9,589 nucleotides of DNA, from NCBI GenBank assembly GCA_028694275.1, contig JAQUTS010000060.1, positions 1 through 9,589 of the forward strand, given 5' to 3'. Shown piece after piece: positions 1 to 5,866 of the stretch. This stretch comes from Candidatus Gastranaerophilales bacterium (GTDB lineage Bacteria > Cyanobacteriota > Vampirovibrionia > Gastranaerophilales > CAJFVJ01). Under the pieces are notes generated by a model. The model saw only the letters and a program-made list of their open reading frames with translations. It did no database searches and was not told where the DNA came from. Each line of letters opens with the position of its first letter. The stretch's first letter is position 1. The position numbers and the translations under genes are program-made.

Positions 1-2
1 TT

Positions 3-668
3 GATACAAATATTCCGATTGCAAAAGGCCTTGGAAGCAGTGCTTCTGTTATTGTAGGGGCTTTGATGGCAGCGAATGAGCTTTTGGGCAGACCTGCTGA
101 TTTGGATGCACTTTTGTCTATTGCAAATGAAGTTGAAGGGCACCCTGATAACACCACCCCTGCTTTTTTGGGCGGTTTTTGTGTGGCCTCTTTGGAAGAA
201 GATGCCAGCATCAAATATTGTAAGCTTGATTGGCCACAAGAGTGGAAATTGACCCTTTGCGTGCCTGATTTTGAGCTTTCGACAAATATTTCACGTTCTG
301 TTTTGCCTGAAAAAATTGACAGAGAAGATGCAGTTTTTAATATAAGAAGAGCGGCCATGCTTGTTCATGCAATTCATACGCAAGATACCGAGCTTATGAA
401 ACTGGCGTTGCAAGACAAACTCCATCAGCCATATAGGGTCAGATTTGTACCTGGATTAGAAGAAGTTATGGAAGAGTTGAAAAATTTTGATAATGTTCTA
501 GGCGTTGTCTTATCAGGTGCAGGGCCGAGTATTCTTGTGATTACGTCGGATTCTAATATTGATAAAATCAAAGATGTGATTAATATGACATGGCAAAAAT
601 ACAGCGTAAAAGCCGAACTTACAACCTTTGCTCTTGACGCTCAAGGTGCAACGATTTTGACCAAATAA
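3..668 (+). CDS. thrB: Homoserine kinase, 3' part (5' end outside window)
   Basis: Phosphorylates homoserine with ATP in threonine synthesis; cytoplasmic. The reading frame is open from base 3 with no start codon needed, so the gene begins upstream; the ATG at 63 is internal. The first residues visible are the GHMP-kinase ATP-binding loop (PIAKGLGSSASVIVGA), followed by EGHPDNTTPAFLGG, typical of homoserine kinase, and a C-terminal glycine motif GVVLSGAGPS. About 221 residues are present of roughly 300 usual for the family, so about a quarter is missing at the N-terminus. The stop codon overlaps a small hairpin shared with the convergent next gene. The GHMP-family assignment is seen directly; ThrB rather than another GHMP kinase rests on the EGHPDN..PA.LGG context. 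Confidence 0.92.
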   Translation, partial: DTNIPIAKGLGSSASVIVGALMAANELLGRPADLDALLSIANEVEGHPDNTTPAFLGGFCVASLEEDASIKYCKLDWPQEWKLTLCVPDFELSTNISRSVLPEKIDREDAVFNIRRAAMLVHAIHTQDTELMKLALQDKLHQPYRVRFVPGLEEVMEELKNFDNVLGVVLSGAGPSILVITSDSNIDKIKDVINMTWQKYSVKAELTTFALDAQGATILTK

Positions 669-689
669 AACTCTAATAGAGTTTGTTTT
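668..689. terminator. Small bidirectional terminator between convergent genes
   Basis: AAACTCT-AAT-AGAGTTT forms a 7-bp stem with a 3-nt loop followed by GTTTT on the plus strand and TATTT on the minus strand. It covers the stop codons of thrB (666-668) and of the convergent 196-aa gene (673-675). It is AT-rich and therefore weak. Confidence 0.5.
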
Positions 690-1263
690 GGGCTTTTCTA
701 AGTGTTTTTAAAAATGGTCTGGCGACCGCGCTATAGCTGTCTTTGTCGTTTAATTTCACAAAAACTGATTTGACAGAATCTTGCAATTGAATAATATCTT
801 TGGCGACTTGATTGAGATTTTTTTCTTTAGGTTTTTTCTGTTTGTCTATGAATAATTCCGTATTAAAGTTTTTATTGTAACTTTGTCTGATTTTTTTTGT
901 AAGTTTTTTTGTACTTTTATCCTGAAATACATTCAAACCTTCTATAACTTCTTGGGCCTGATGTTCAATTTTTTTCAGATCATCGCTGTTTTGGAGTTTT
1001 AATTTTTCAAGGGCGAATTCTCTTGCTTCATTCTTTTCTTTTGTTTTCAATATAGAGTGAACGCACGCGTCTACTATTCCGCAGCCGATAATTATTGCTA
1101 CCGCATCAGCCAAAAAATATGTCCCGAATTCTCCCAATCCACCTTTAAAACTTATAGAATTTTGGGAGGGTTGCGTGTTTTTGGCATGGTGGGGGCTAAG
1201 TGGTTTATTTTGGCCTAAAGAGCTTGTATTTCTTGCCTCTGAGTATCTAATTGCTGATATCAC
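673..1263 (-). CDS. Hypothetical ISFKG-motif protein with one membrane segment (196 aa)
   Basis: Function not recognised. The start is GTG at 1263-1261, chosen because GAGGA (1275-1271) lies 7 nt upstream. The N-terminal 40 residues are polar and low-complexity and end in NSISFKGG; short SFKG-type motifs near the N-terminus are, as I recall, common in Gastranaerophilales proteins. A hydrophobic stretch at about residues 49-72 (YFLADAVAIIIGCGIVDA) is a likely membrane segment. The remaining C-terminal part (about 75-196) is highly charged, rich in lysine and probably helical or coiled coil. It converges on thrB with 4 bp between stop codons. A near-palindrome covers its ribosome binding site. 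Confidence 0.75.
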   Translation of the reverse strand: MISAIRYSEARNTSSLGQNKPLSPHHAKNTQPSQNSISFKGGLGEFGTYFLADAVAIIIGCGIVDACVHSILKTKEKNEAREFALEKLKLQNSDDLKKIEHQAQEVIEGLNVFQDKSTKKLTKKIRQSYNKNFNTELFIDKQKKPKEKNLNQVAKDIIQLQDSVKSVFVKLNDKDSYSAVARPFLKTLRKAQNKLY

Positions 1264-1269
1264 TTATGA

Positions 1270-1293
1270 ATCCTCGTAAATATTTGTGAGGAT
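1270..1293 (-). promoter_or_regulatory. Inverted repeat covering the ribosome binding site of the 196-aa gene
   Basis: ATCCTC (1270-1275) and GAGGAT (1288-1293) are the ends of a 24-bp near-perfect inverted repeat with only two non-complementary pairs. In the minus-strand mRNA the GAGGA Shine-Dalgarno of the 196-aa gene is one arm and UCCUC is the other, so folding would hide the ribosome binding site. It could equally be a protein operator. Confidence 0.4.
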
Positions 1294-1315
1294 AAAAAAT
1301 CGTAAAAAAACTTTT

Positions 1316-1344
1316 TTGACAGTTGGTAAAGATTTTTGTACAAA
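1316..1344 (+). promoter_or_regulatory. Candidate promoter with palindrome over the -10
   Basis: TTGACA (1316-1321), 17-nt spacer, TACAAA (1339-1344). The -35 is perfect and the -10 matches 4 of 6. A 14-bp perfect palindrome TTTTTGTACAAAAA (1333-1346) overlaps the -10 and could be an operator. It points into a stretch without a recognised gene. Confidence 0.4.
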
Positions 1345-1520
1345 AAACAAACACAGACCAACTACCATATGATAGCCAGTCTGTATTTGTCGACGATTCT
1401 ACTTTTGAGTATCCTACAATCAAACCATAAGAACACAGTATGCAAGATCATTATGCGAGCCAATGCCGCTACCCCGATGTTAATACCCTGCAACTATATC
1501 ACTTACTTGAAATATATTAG
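1323..1520 (+). pseudogene. Possible decayed short coding remnant with in-frame stop
   Basis: Read from TTG at 1323, the frame gives a mixed, protein-like composition including QSVFVDDSTFEYPTIKP, a TAA at 1428-1430, and then 29 further open codons with an internal ATG at 1440 and a TAG at 1518. No Shine-Dalgarno is seen. It may be a relic or chance, since the same stretch also folds as a hairpin. The alternative frame starting TTG at 1336 gives a hydrophobic 69-residue peptide without a ribosome binding site and is less believable. Confidence 0.2.
1347..1390 (+). ncRNA. Candidate structured RNA hairpin downstream of a promoter-like site
   Basis: ACAAACACAGAC (1347-1358) pairs with GTCTGTATTTGT (1379-1390) with a single mismatch in 12 positions; the 20-nt loop contains the self-complementary CATATG. 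It begins right after the promoter-like site, so a small RNA or structured leader is possible. Its 3' end cannot be placed and no strong terminator is seen. Confidence 0.25.
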
Positions 1521-1711
1521 TTTATTTTTTGATTTTTTACACTAGGCCTTAGAATAATTTTTGTCGAGGTTTTTTTATTCCATGGAATTAGGTCTTGAGG
1601 ATATGCTCAAAAGTATAGCCTTATAATCCCTCTTTCAGGTGCTTTTAGCTTTTTTGCTGAGACGGTTTTTCTATTGTTTTTATGATACTTAAGGTTTATA
1701 TTTGTTATTTT

Positions 1712-1742
1712 TTGAGACTAAAACTTAATAATAATATATAAT
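1712..1742 (+). promoter_or_regulatory. Likely promoter of the TPR-glycosyltransferase gene
   Basis: TTGAGA (1712-1717) is followed after 17 nt by TATATA (1735-1740), or after 19 nt by a perfect TATAAT (1737-1742). Transcription would start about 20 nt before the ATG at 1770. Confidence 0.5.
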
Positions 1743-1769
1743 ATCCATAGAGTGTTTTTCGGGGGAAAT

Positions 1770-3458
1770 ATGCAAGGCAGTTCTATCCAGCTTAATCTAG
1801 ACGGAATAAAATATCTCGCAATTACGCATCATGATCTTGCAATGATGCACTATTCTAAAGATGAAAAAGACAAGGCTCTTTTTTATTTTCAAGAAGCTAT
1901 CAAATACTTCGACAAAATTTATATAGAAATCAGCGCCTCTTACAAGGTAAATGAGACGGTGTTAGCTGATTTGAAAACCCAAATAAACGGAGTAAGAAAT
2001 CGTATTATCGAGATTTCTTGCGAACTTGCTCAAAGCAATCAGGAAAATGAACAATATCCAAAAGCCATCGAACACTACTCCACCGCCATTTATTACAGCC
2101 CTGATAATGCAGAACTGTACTACAATCTTGGCAAATGTGTCTACGCAACAGGTGCTTACAACTCAGCTTTGCTTCTTTTGGATAGGGCCTTGCAAATCAG
2201 TCAGTCAGTTTTTGATGCATATAGGGTTATTGGAGATATTTATGTTTATAATATCCAAAATCCTCAAAAAGCCATCGAATACTATGAGCAATATATAAAT
2301 TTCAACGGCTCTAATGGCCTTGTTTATAATATGCTTGGGCATTTGTACGAAAAAATCGGTAAATACCAAAATATCGAAAAACAAGTCGCAATGTTTGAAA
2401 AATGTACAGAGCTTATGCCAGATTTTAAGTGCGGAATAAAAAATCTTGCACTGGTTTATCCTCGTATTGGCAAAAATGAACAAGCTATCGCCTGCTACCA
2501 TAAGCTATTTAAGCTTGGCCCAACAATGGATGACAGGTTTGATTATGCATGTCTCAAAATAAAAATGGGTGATTTTGAACAAGGATGGAAATACTACGAA
2601 TACAGATTCCAAAAAGAAAACGGTCCGACTCATTATCCCCAAATAAAAAAACCAAAATGGCAAGGCGAAAAAATCCCGACCAAAACTCTCTTGGTTCAAT
2701 ATGAGCAAGGATTTGGCGACTCGATACAATTTTTCAGATACTTACCTCAAATCAAACCCCTAGTCTCAAAAATCATATTCAGAGTGCAAAATGATCTTGT
2801 GGATTTGTTCAAAATAAATTCTTCTGATATCGAAATTGTCGGGATGGATACACCTTTGGAGGCCATAAAATTCGACTATCATACGCCTTTGATGAGCTTG
2901 CCTCATATTCTCAAAATTAAAAAAGACGATATCCCATCGACTCAGGGCTATATCAAAGCAGATGCCAACAAGGCGCAAGAATATAAGAAAAAAGTCTTCA
3001 ATCACGATTCTCTTAAAATAGGAATCTCATTCCAAGGTTCAAAAGACGGCAACGAAAGACGGAATATTCCTCTTGAAACTTTCTATCCGTTGACGCAGCT
3101 TTCCGGGGTGAAAGTTTATTCCTTCCAAAAAGGTTTTGGCTCAGAACAGCTCCAAAATCTTCCCGCAGATGTCCAAATGATAGACCTTGGCACAGGTTTT
3201 AGGGATTTTTCTGATACGGCTGCCGCACTTTCAAATCTTGATCTTTTTGTGACGAGCGATAACGGCGTTTTTAACCTTGCAGCTTCTATGGGCGTCAAGA
3301 CATTTTTGCTTCTCAATCAGGATTCTGAGTGGAGATGGTTTTTTGATGAAGAAAAAACCCCTTGGTATGACAGTGTTAAAATCTTTAAAAAGCAAAACGA
3401 AGAAGATGATTGGTCTTTGCTTATGCAAAAAGTTGTAGATGAAATAAGGCAAAAATAA
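1770..3458 (+). CDS. TPR protein with C-terminal heptosyltransferase-like (GT-B) domain
   Basis: 562 residues from the ATG at 1770, preferred over an in-frame GTG at 1752 because GGGGGA (1761-1766) lies just upstream. About residues 15-285 are tandem tetratricopeptide repeats (for example around NLGKCVYATGAYNSALLLL), ending in the conserved MGDFEQGWKYYEYRF that precedes the transferase in this family. About residues 300-550 resemble the TPR-linked glycosyltransferase/ADP-heptose heptosyltransferase fold: LLVQYEQGFGDSIQFFRYLP, then TSDNGVFNLAASMGV (the usual DTAVAHLAGALG site, here TSDN) and the terminal WRWFFDEEKTPWYDSVKIF. The family is associated with surface glycan or glycoprotein modification; donor and acceptor are unknown. 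It is apparently monocistronic, and its stop is 1 bp from the 3' end of the convergent tRNA-Arg. Confidence 0.85.
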   Translation: MQGSSIQLNLDGIKYLAITHHDLAMMHYSKDEKDKALFYFQEAIKYFDKIYIEISASYKVNETVLADLKTQINGVRNRIIEISCELAQSNQENEQYPKAIEHYSTAIYYSPDNAELYYNLGKCVYATGAYNSALLLLDRALQISQSVFDAYRVIGDIYVYNIQNPQKAIEYYEQYINFNGSNGLVYNMLGHLYEKIGKYQNIEKQVAMFEKCTELMPDFKCGIKNLALVYPRIGKNEQAIACYHKLFKLGPTMDDRFDYACLKIKMGDFEQGWKYYEYRFQKENGPTHYPQIKKPKWQGEKIPTKTLLVQYEQGFGDSIQFFRYLPQIKPLVSKIIFRVQNDLVDLFKINSSDIEIVGMDTPLEAIKFDYHTPLMSLPHILKIKKDDIPSTQGYIKADANKAQEYKKKVFNHDSLKIGISFQGSKDGNERRNIPLETFYPLTQLSGVKVYSFQKGFGSEQLQNLPADVQMIDLGTGFRDFSDTAAALSNLDLFVTSDNGVFNLAASMGVKTFLLLNQDSEWRWFFDEEKTPWYDSVKIFKKQNEEDDWSLLMQKVVDEIRQK

Positions 3459-3459
3459 A

Positions 3460-3533
3460 TGTGCCCGGGCGGAGTTGAACCGCCGACCTACAGCTTCGGA
3501 AACTGTTGCTCTATCCGACTGAGCTACGGGCAC
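3460..3533 (-). tRNA. tRNA-Arg(CCG)
   Basis: Minus-strand cloverleaf: acceptor GTGCCCG/CGGGCAC (7 bp), D-stem GCTC/GAGC, anticodon stem ACAGT/GCTGT around loop TTCCGAA (anticodon CCG, codon CGG), T-stem GGCGG/CCGCC with loop TTCAACT. Discriminator A; CCA is not encoded. It converges on the TPR gene. Its 5' flank is a tandem repeat built from its own sequence. Confidence 0.95.
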
Positions 3534-3573
3534 AAGTTGTTTGGGGATTTTTCCTCAGTCGGATAGAGCTTTT
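3508..3573 (+). terminator. Terminator-like hairpin formed by the tRNA D-arm and its inverted copy
   Basis: On the plus strand GCTCTATCCGACTGAG (3508-3523, inside tRNA-Arg) pairs perfectly over 16 bp with 3554-3569, followed by TTTT. The loop is about 30 nt. It could end transcription of the TPR gene, which otherwise has no terminator; a second identical arm lies at 3648-3663. The long loop makes it atypical. Confidence 0.4.
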
Positions 3574-3727
3574 ATCTCTATACTTTTGCAAGCCTGTTGC
3601 TTGCAATGCCCACTGAGCTACGGGCACAAGTTGTTTGGGGATTTTTCCTCAGTCGGATAGAGCTTTTGTCTCTATACTTTTGCGAGCTGGTTGCTCACAA
3701 TGCCCACTGAGCTGGTGGCACAAGTTA
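3519..3727 (-). repeat. 94-bp tandem repeat of tRNA-Arg-derived units (2 copies plus partial third)
   Basis: Boundaries at 3519, 3613 and 3707 give a 94-bp period; the third copy fades after about 20 bp. Read on the minus strand (tRNA direction), each unit starts with the tRNA's first 15 nt (GTGCCCGTAGCTCAG). It then has GGGCAT, complementary to that start, and an 8-bp hairpin (3586-3606 and 3680-3700) whose 5' part resembles the tRNA's GAGCAACAG. A further hairpin ATAGAG-7 nt-CTCTAT follows, whose 3' side extends into a 16-nt perfect antisense of the tRNA D-arm (3554-3569, 3648-3663). Finally comes an AT-rich linker ending in AACTT before the next GTGCC. The units differ at few positions, one a compensatory base pair and one keeping a G-U pair in minus-strand RNA. 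They would lie in the pre-tRNA leader. Confidence 0.85.
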
Positions 3728-3735
3728 TTTTTTAT

Positions 3736-3762
3736 TTTATACCGATATTTTACAATTGTCTA
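3736..3762 (-). promoter_or_regulatory. Candidate promoter for tRNA-Arg(CCG) and its repeat leader
   Basis: On the minus strand TAGACA (3762-3757), 15-nt spacer, TATAAA (3741-3736). It would start RNA just before the outermost repeat unit, giving a leader of roughly 195 nt before the tRNA. The spacer is short, so confidence is modest. Confidence 0.4.
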
Positions 3763-3775
3763 AATTATAAATTCG

Positions 3776-3804
3776 TTGACAAAATGTTAGGCCTGCCGTA
3801 CAAT
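3776..3804 (+). promoter_or_regulatory. Strong promoter of the FeoA-like gene
   Basis: TTGACA (3776-3781), 17-nt spacer, TACAAT (3799-3804): perfect -35, 5/6 -10 and ideal spacing. The start of transcription is expected near 3811, about 20 nt before the start codon. Confidence 0.75.
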
Positions 3805-3831
3805 TGGTGTGTATTTTGAAAAAGAGGCTCC

Positions 3832-4170
3832 ATGCTTATGAATTCACAACTTAGCCCCCTATCGAGTATTCCTAAAAATGTCCCTGTTATCATAAAAGAC
3901 TATTCAAAAGGAATGAAAGATCATGGTGATACTCTGAACAGAATACTTGAATTTGGATTTTTACCGGGTACAAAAATAAAGGTTACAGACAAGTTCAACG
4001 GTATACACAGAGTGATGCTTGAGAGTAGTACAAGTGAATATGCCATAGATAAATTCATAGCGAGGAATCTTTTGATTGAGCCTGTTGATAAAGAGGCTCT
4101 TACCCAACAGAAGCCAAAGAAAAATATTTTAAGAAAAGTCGTGGATTTTTTGAGTTTTGATTTTAACTAA
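3832..4170 (+). CDS. FeoA-like SH3-domain protein with C-terminal extension
   Basis: 112 residues. Residues about 12-86 match the FeoA family (small cytoplasmic SH3-like partner of the FeoB ferrous iron transporter): LNRILEFGFLPGTKIKV is the family's L..lGl.pG..i.v signature, followed by a hydrophobic strand pattern and FIARNLLIEPV. FeoA is usually about 75-90 residues; here a basic tail (KKNILRKVVDFLSFDF) is added. Start ATG 3832 has AGAGG 4 nt upstream; ATG 3838 in frame, 10 nt away, is an equally good start. No feoB lies next to it, so its partner must be encoded elsewhere or it is a stand-alone FeoA-domain protein. It converges with the PPC gene with 2 bp between stops. Confidence 0.7.
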   Translation: MLMNSQLSPLSSIPKNVPVIIKDYSKGMKDHGDTLNRILEFGFLPGTKIKVTDKFNGIHRVMLESSTSEYAIDKFIARNLLIEPVDKEALTQQKPKKNILRKVVDFLSFDFN

Positions 4171-4172
4171 AA

Positions 4173-4610
4173 TTATTCTACCCAAAGCGGTAATTGTGTG
4201 GTTTCATCCAAGCCCCTTTCGAGTTCCGCGCCGTCAAATGAGTGAACGACAAACTCAAGAGCAAAGACTTTTACCCCCGGCATAAGGTGCCCGCCAAAGC
4301 ATTTCCCTTCTCTGTCTGAAACCACAATATGTAGGTGGCAAAATGGTTTTCCGTCTTTTAATGACACATTTCCGCCGCAATGAACTATCTCAAAAGGCCC
4401 TTTTTCTGAAAGATCTTCAAGTGTTGAGTATTGTTTTGTATTTTGATCAAAATACCCGAGGCGGATATTTTGCACTGCTCCGATTGCATTTATCATGCCT
4501 GTTTTGATGTTTTTTTCTATGCAGAAGTTATTTATTTGCTCCAAAAGATCGGCATTGTAATCGCCTTTGACCACAAAAACTTCTTTGAGAGAATACTTAT
4601 TTGATAACAT
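4173..4610 (-). CDS. PPC/DUF296-domain protein
   Basis: 145 residues, the full length of a single PPC (plants-and-prokaryotes conserved, DUF296) domain. Prokaryotic members are small trimeric proteins, often called PD1-like DNA-binding proteins, of uncertain function. Diagnostic motifs: GAVQNIRLGYFD, then HLHIVVSDREGK and FGGHLMPG. His92, His94 and His108 are the likely metal ligands. Start ATG at 4610-4608 has AAAGGG 8 nt upstream. It lies 46 bp downstream of the secreted 281-aa gene on the same strand and may be co-transcribed; a TATACT in the gap (minus strand) could also be its own -10. Confidence 0.8.
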   Translation of the reverse strand: MLSNKYSLKEVFVVKGDYNADLLEQINNFCIEKNIKTGMINAIGAVQNIRLGYFDQNTKQYSTLEDLSEKGPFEIVHCGGNVSLKDGKPFCHLHIVVSDREGKCFGGHLMPGVKVFALEFVVHSFDGAELERGLDETTQLPLWVE

Positions 4611-4656
4611 AATACAAACCCTTTTTGTCAGTTAACAAGACAAGTATACTACAATA

Positions 4657-5502
4657 TTAGTTGCTTTGATTCAATAGCCTCAATGGTTTGACGAGCCTGT
4701 TCGGTGCAGAAATAAGGTGACCGTCCTTGGTCGTGACACCGTCCTTGGGGCTAAGATTAGGATTGCTTTTGATTGTATCCGATTGAGTTGAAGTCACAGG
4801 TTCTGTTGGCTCCAATATCGAATTTACATTCAAAATTACATTACTTGCCGTTGATTGTGAAAATCTTTGCATGCACTTAAGCGATACGGCATTATGTTCA
4901 AAATCTGTTTGCGGTGTATCTACGGTGAATTTTTTGGAATAGGTCTCTTGCCATAAAATCAGCTGCGCTAAAGGATCAACGAGTGTAATCATTGTATTGA
5001 TTGTGAATGCAGGCTTGATAATGGCAGGTTCTAAAACATCTAAAGAGTTTGCAGGATGCGGGCTGATGGCAAATTTGAATGAGTTGAAATCGCCCGTTAT
5101 CAAAATAACTTCTTTGGCTCCCATTGCGTTGCAGATGATTCCGAGGGTTCTGTAATCAATTATGCCTTTTGTTTTATAAGCTGTTATTACTCGTCTTAGT
5201 TCAGGTTCAAGACGATTGCGCTCGACTTTATAAGCAAATTCATCAAGCGGCATTGCCTTGAAGCTTGTTGTTTCGTTCATCAAATTTACAATATCTGAAC
5301 CCATTCTGTTTAGGATGGAGGAGTATGTTGATACATAAGATGAAAAATAATCGCTGTCTAAGGGCAGAATTATTATTGATTCTGCTCGATTTGAGCCGTA
5401 TTCTTGGTAATTGACAAAGCCTGCTTTTACGGCTGTTGAACAAAAACCGTTTGAGGCAAATGCAAATATTAAAATCAGTGCAAGAAAAACTTTTTTCACC
5501 AC
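4657..5502 (-). CDS. Secreted protein of unknown function (281 aa)
   Basis: Start GTG at 5502-5500 with AGGAG 6 nt upstream; the next codon is also GTG. A classic signal peptide follows: MVKK, a hydrophobic core FLALILIFAFA, then SNGFCST. The cysteine is not in a proper lipobox, so cleavage by signal peptidase I after about residue 22 is more likely than lipidation. The central part (about 40-170: IIILPLD..., then a helical stretch, TLGIICNAMGAKEVILITGDF) has the alternating pattern of envelope proteins with a CsgG/LpoB-like fold, but I cannot name a family. The last 50 residues are Ser/Thr/Pro/Asn-rich and probably unstructured. No membrane segment beyond the signal. Confidence 0.7.
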   Translation of the reverse strand: MVKKVFLALILIFAFASNGFCSTAVKAGFVNYQEYGSNRAESIIILPLDSDYFSSYVSTYSSILNRMGSDIVNLMNETTSFKAMPLDEFAYKVERNRLEPELRRVITAYKTKGIIDYRTLGIICNAMGAKEVILITGDFNSFKFAISPHPANSLDVLEPAIIKPAFTINTMITLVDPLAQLILWQETYSKKFTVDTPQTDFEHNAVSLKCMQRFSQSTASNVILNVNSILEPTEPVTSTQSDTIKSNPNLSPKDGVTTKDGHLISAPNRLVKPLRLLNQSN

Positions 5503-5608
5503 AACCTTCTCCTAATGATATTATTTACTATTTTTTGGTGAATGTACTCCTTTTGATAGAGTAGATTTGAGGGTGGTTTCTGTGTTTTTATTTTTTCTTG
5601 GAAAATAC

Positions 5609-5643
5609 TTGATTTAAGAAAATGTCCATGATAAAACTATAAA
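5609..5643 (+). promoter_or_regulatory. Possible promoter of the tRNA-Ile/tRNA-Ala unit
   Basis: TTGATT (5609-5614) with TAAAAC 17 nt downstream (5632-5637); an alternative -10, TATAAA, lies at 5638-5643. The placement near 5640-5650 is right for a short leader to tRNA-Ile at 5670, but neither combination is near consensus. Confidence 0.35.
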
Positions 5644-5669
5644 TACTCACAGGGAAACACTTCCTGTAA

Positions 5670-5743
5670 GGGCTATTAGCTCAGGTGGCTAGAGCGCACC
5701 CCTGATAAGGGTGAGGTCCCTGGTTCGAGTCCAGGATGGCCCA
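5670..5743 (+). tRNA. tRNA-Ile(GAT)
   Basis: Acceptor GGGCTAT/ATGGCCC with one T-G pair, D-stem GCTC/GAGC, anticodon stem CACCC/GGGTG with loop CTGATAA (anticodon GAT), T-stem CCTGG/CCAGG with loop TTCGAGT, discriminator A. CCA is not encoded. It is followed 123 bp later by tRNA-Ala; no rRNA sequence lies on either side. Confidence 0.96.
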
Positions 5744-5768
5744 TATTTTTGAAAATTAAACACGACCC

Positions 5769-5864
5769 GTGGGGGATTGATCAGCTGCCCCAGTGAAGCC
5801 AAGGCTTTACGAAGTAGAGAATATAGCTCTACCGGCTGGCAAATTGAAAATTTAATACAAATCC
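5769..5864 (+). repeat. 96-nt tRNA-Ala-mimic unit between tRNA-Ile and tRNA-Ala
   Basis: The unit starts with GTGGGGGATT, identical to bases 5865-5874 at the start of tRNA-Ala, then GATCAGCTG close to the tRNA's AGCTCAGCTG. CCCCA follows, complementary to the TGGGG start. GTGAAGC-CAAG-GCTTTAC is a 7-bp hairpin whose 3' side resembles the tRNA's GCTTTGCACG. GTAGAG-7 nt-CTCTAC is a 6-bp hairpin whose 3' arm extends into GCTCTACCGGCTGG (5826-5839), antisense to the tRNA-Ala D-arm over 14 positions with two G-U pairs. Layout and length match the 94-bp units upstream of tRNA-Arg(CCG), although the primary sequence differs. Confidence 0.75.
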
Positions 5865-5866
5865 GT

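Larger units (their letters stand above)
1294..1769. other. Long intergenic region, no confirmed gene
   Basis: No complete gene is convincing here. The stretch 1323-1520 reads protein-like in one plus-strand frame but has an in-frame TAA at 1428. It is less AT-rich than the rest and holds a 12-bp stem hairpin. From 1521 to about 1710 the DNA is T-rich with short palindromes (ATTCCATGGAAT at about 1579-1590; TTGAG/CTCAA hairpin near 1603-1618) and no ORF. Promoter-like sites at 1316-1344 and 1712-1742 are listed separately. Confidence 0.5.

Noticed and set aside
1336..1545. 69-residue hydrophobic ORF from a TTG
   Set aside because: No Shine-Dalgarno, low-complexity hydrophobic translation, and its start overlaps the promoter-like -10 and hairpin.
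1637..1662. AGGTGC followed by GCTGAGA, as in the 5' half of a TPP riboswitch
   Set aside because: The required second half (ACCTGA... and GGATAATGCCAGCG-like core) is absent downstream, and the next gene has no link to thiamine.
1752..1769. GTG at 1752 as start of the TPR-glycosyltransferase
   Set aside because: It would place the G-rich ribosome binding site inside the coding sequence; ATG 1770 follows that site directly.
3231..3533. 100-residue minus-strand ORF over tRNA-Arg and the TPR gene
   Set aside because: It begins inside a tRNA and is antisense to a well-supported gene; shadow frame.
3519..3727. CRISPR array
   Set aside because: The repeats are contiguous 94-bp tandem units with no unique spacers and are derived from the adjacent tRNA.
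3534..3727. T-box leader reading tRNA
   Set aside because: No AGGGUGGNACCGCG-type antiterminator and the downstream gene is a tRNA, not an aminoacyl-tRNA synthetase or amino-acid gene.
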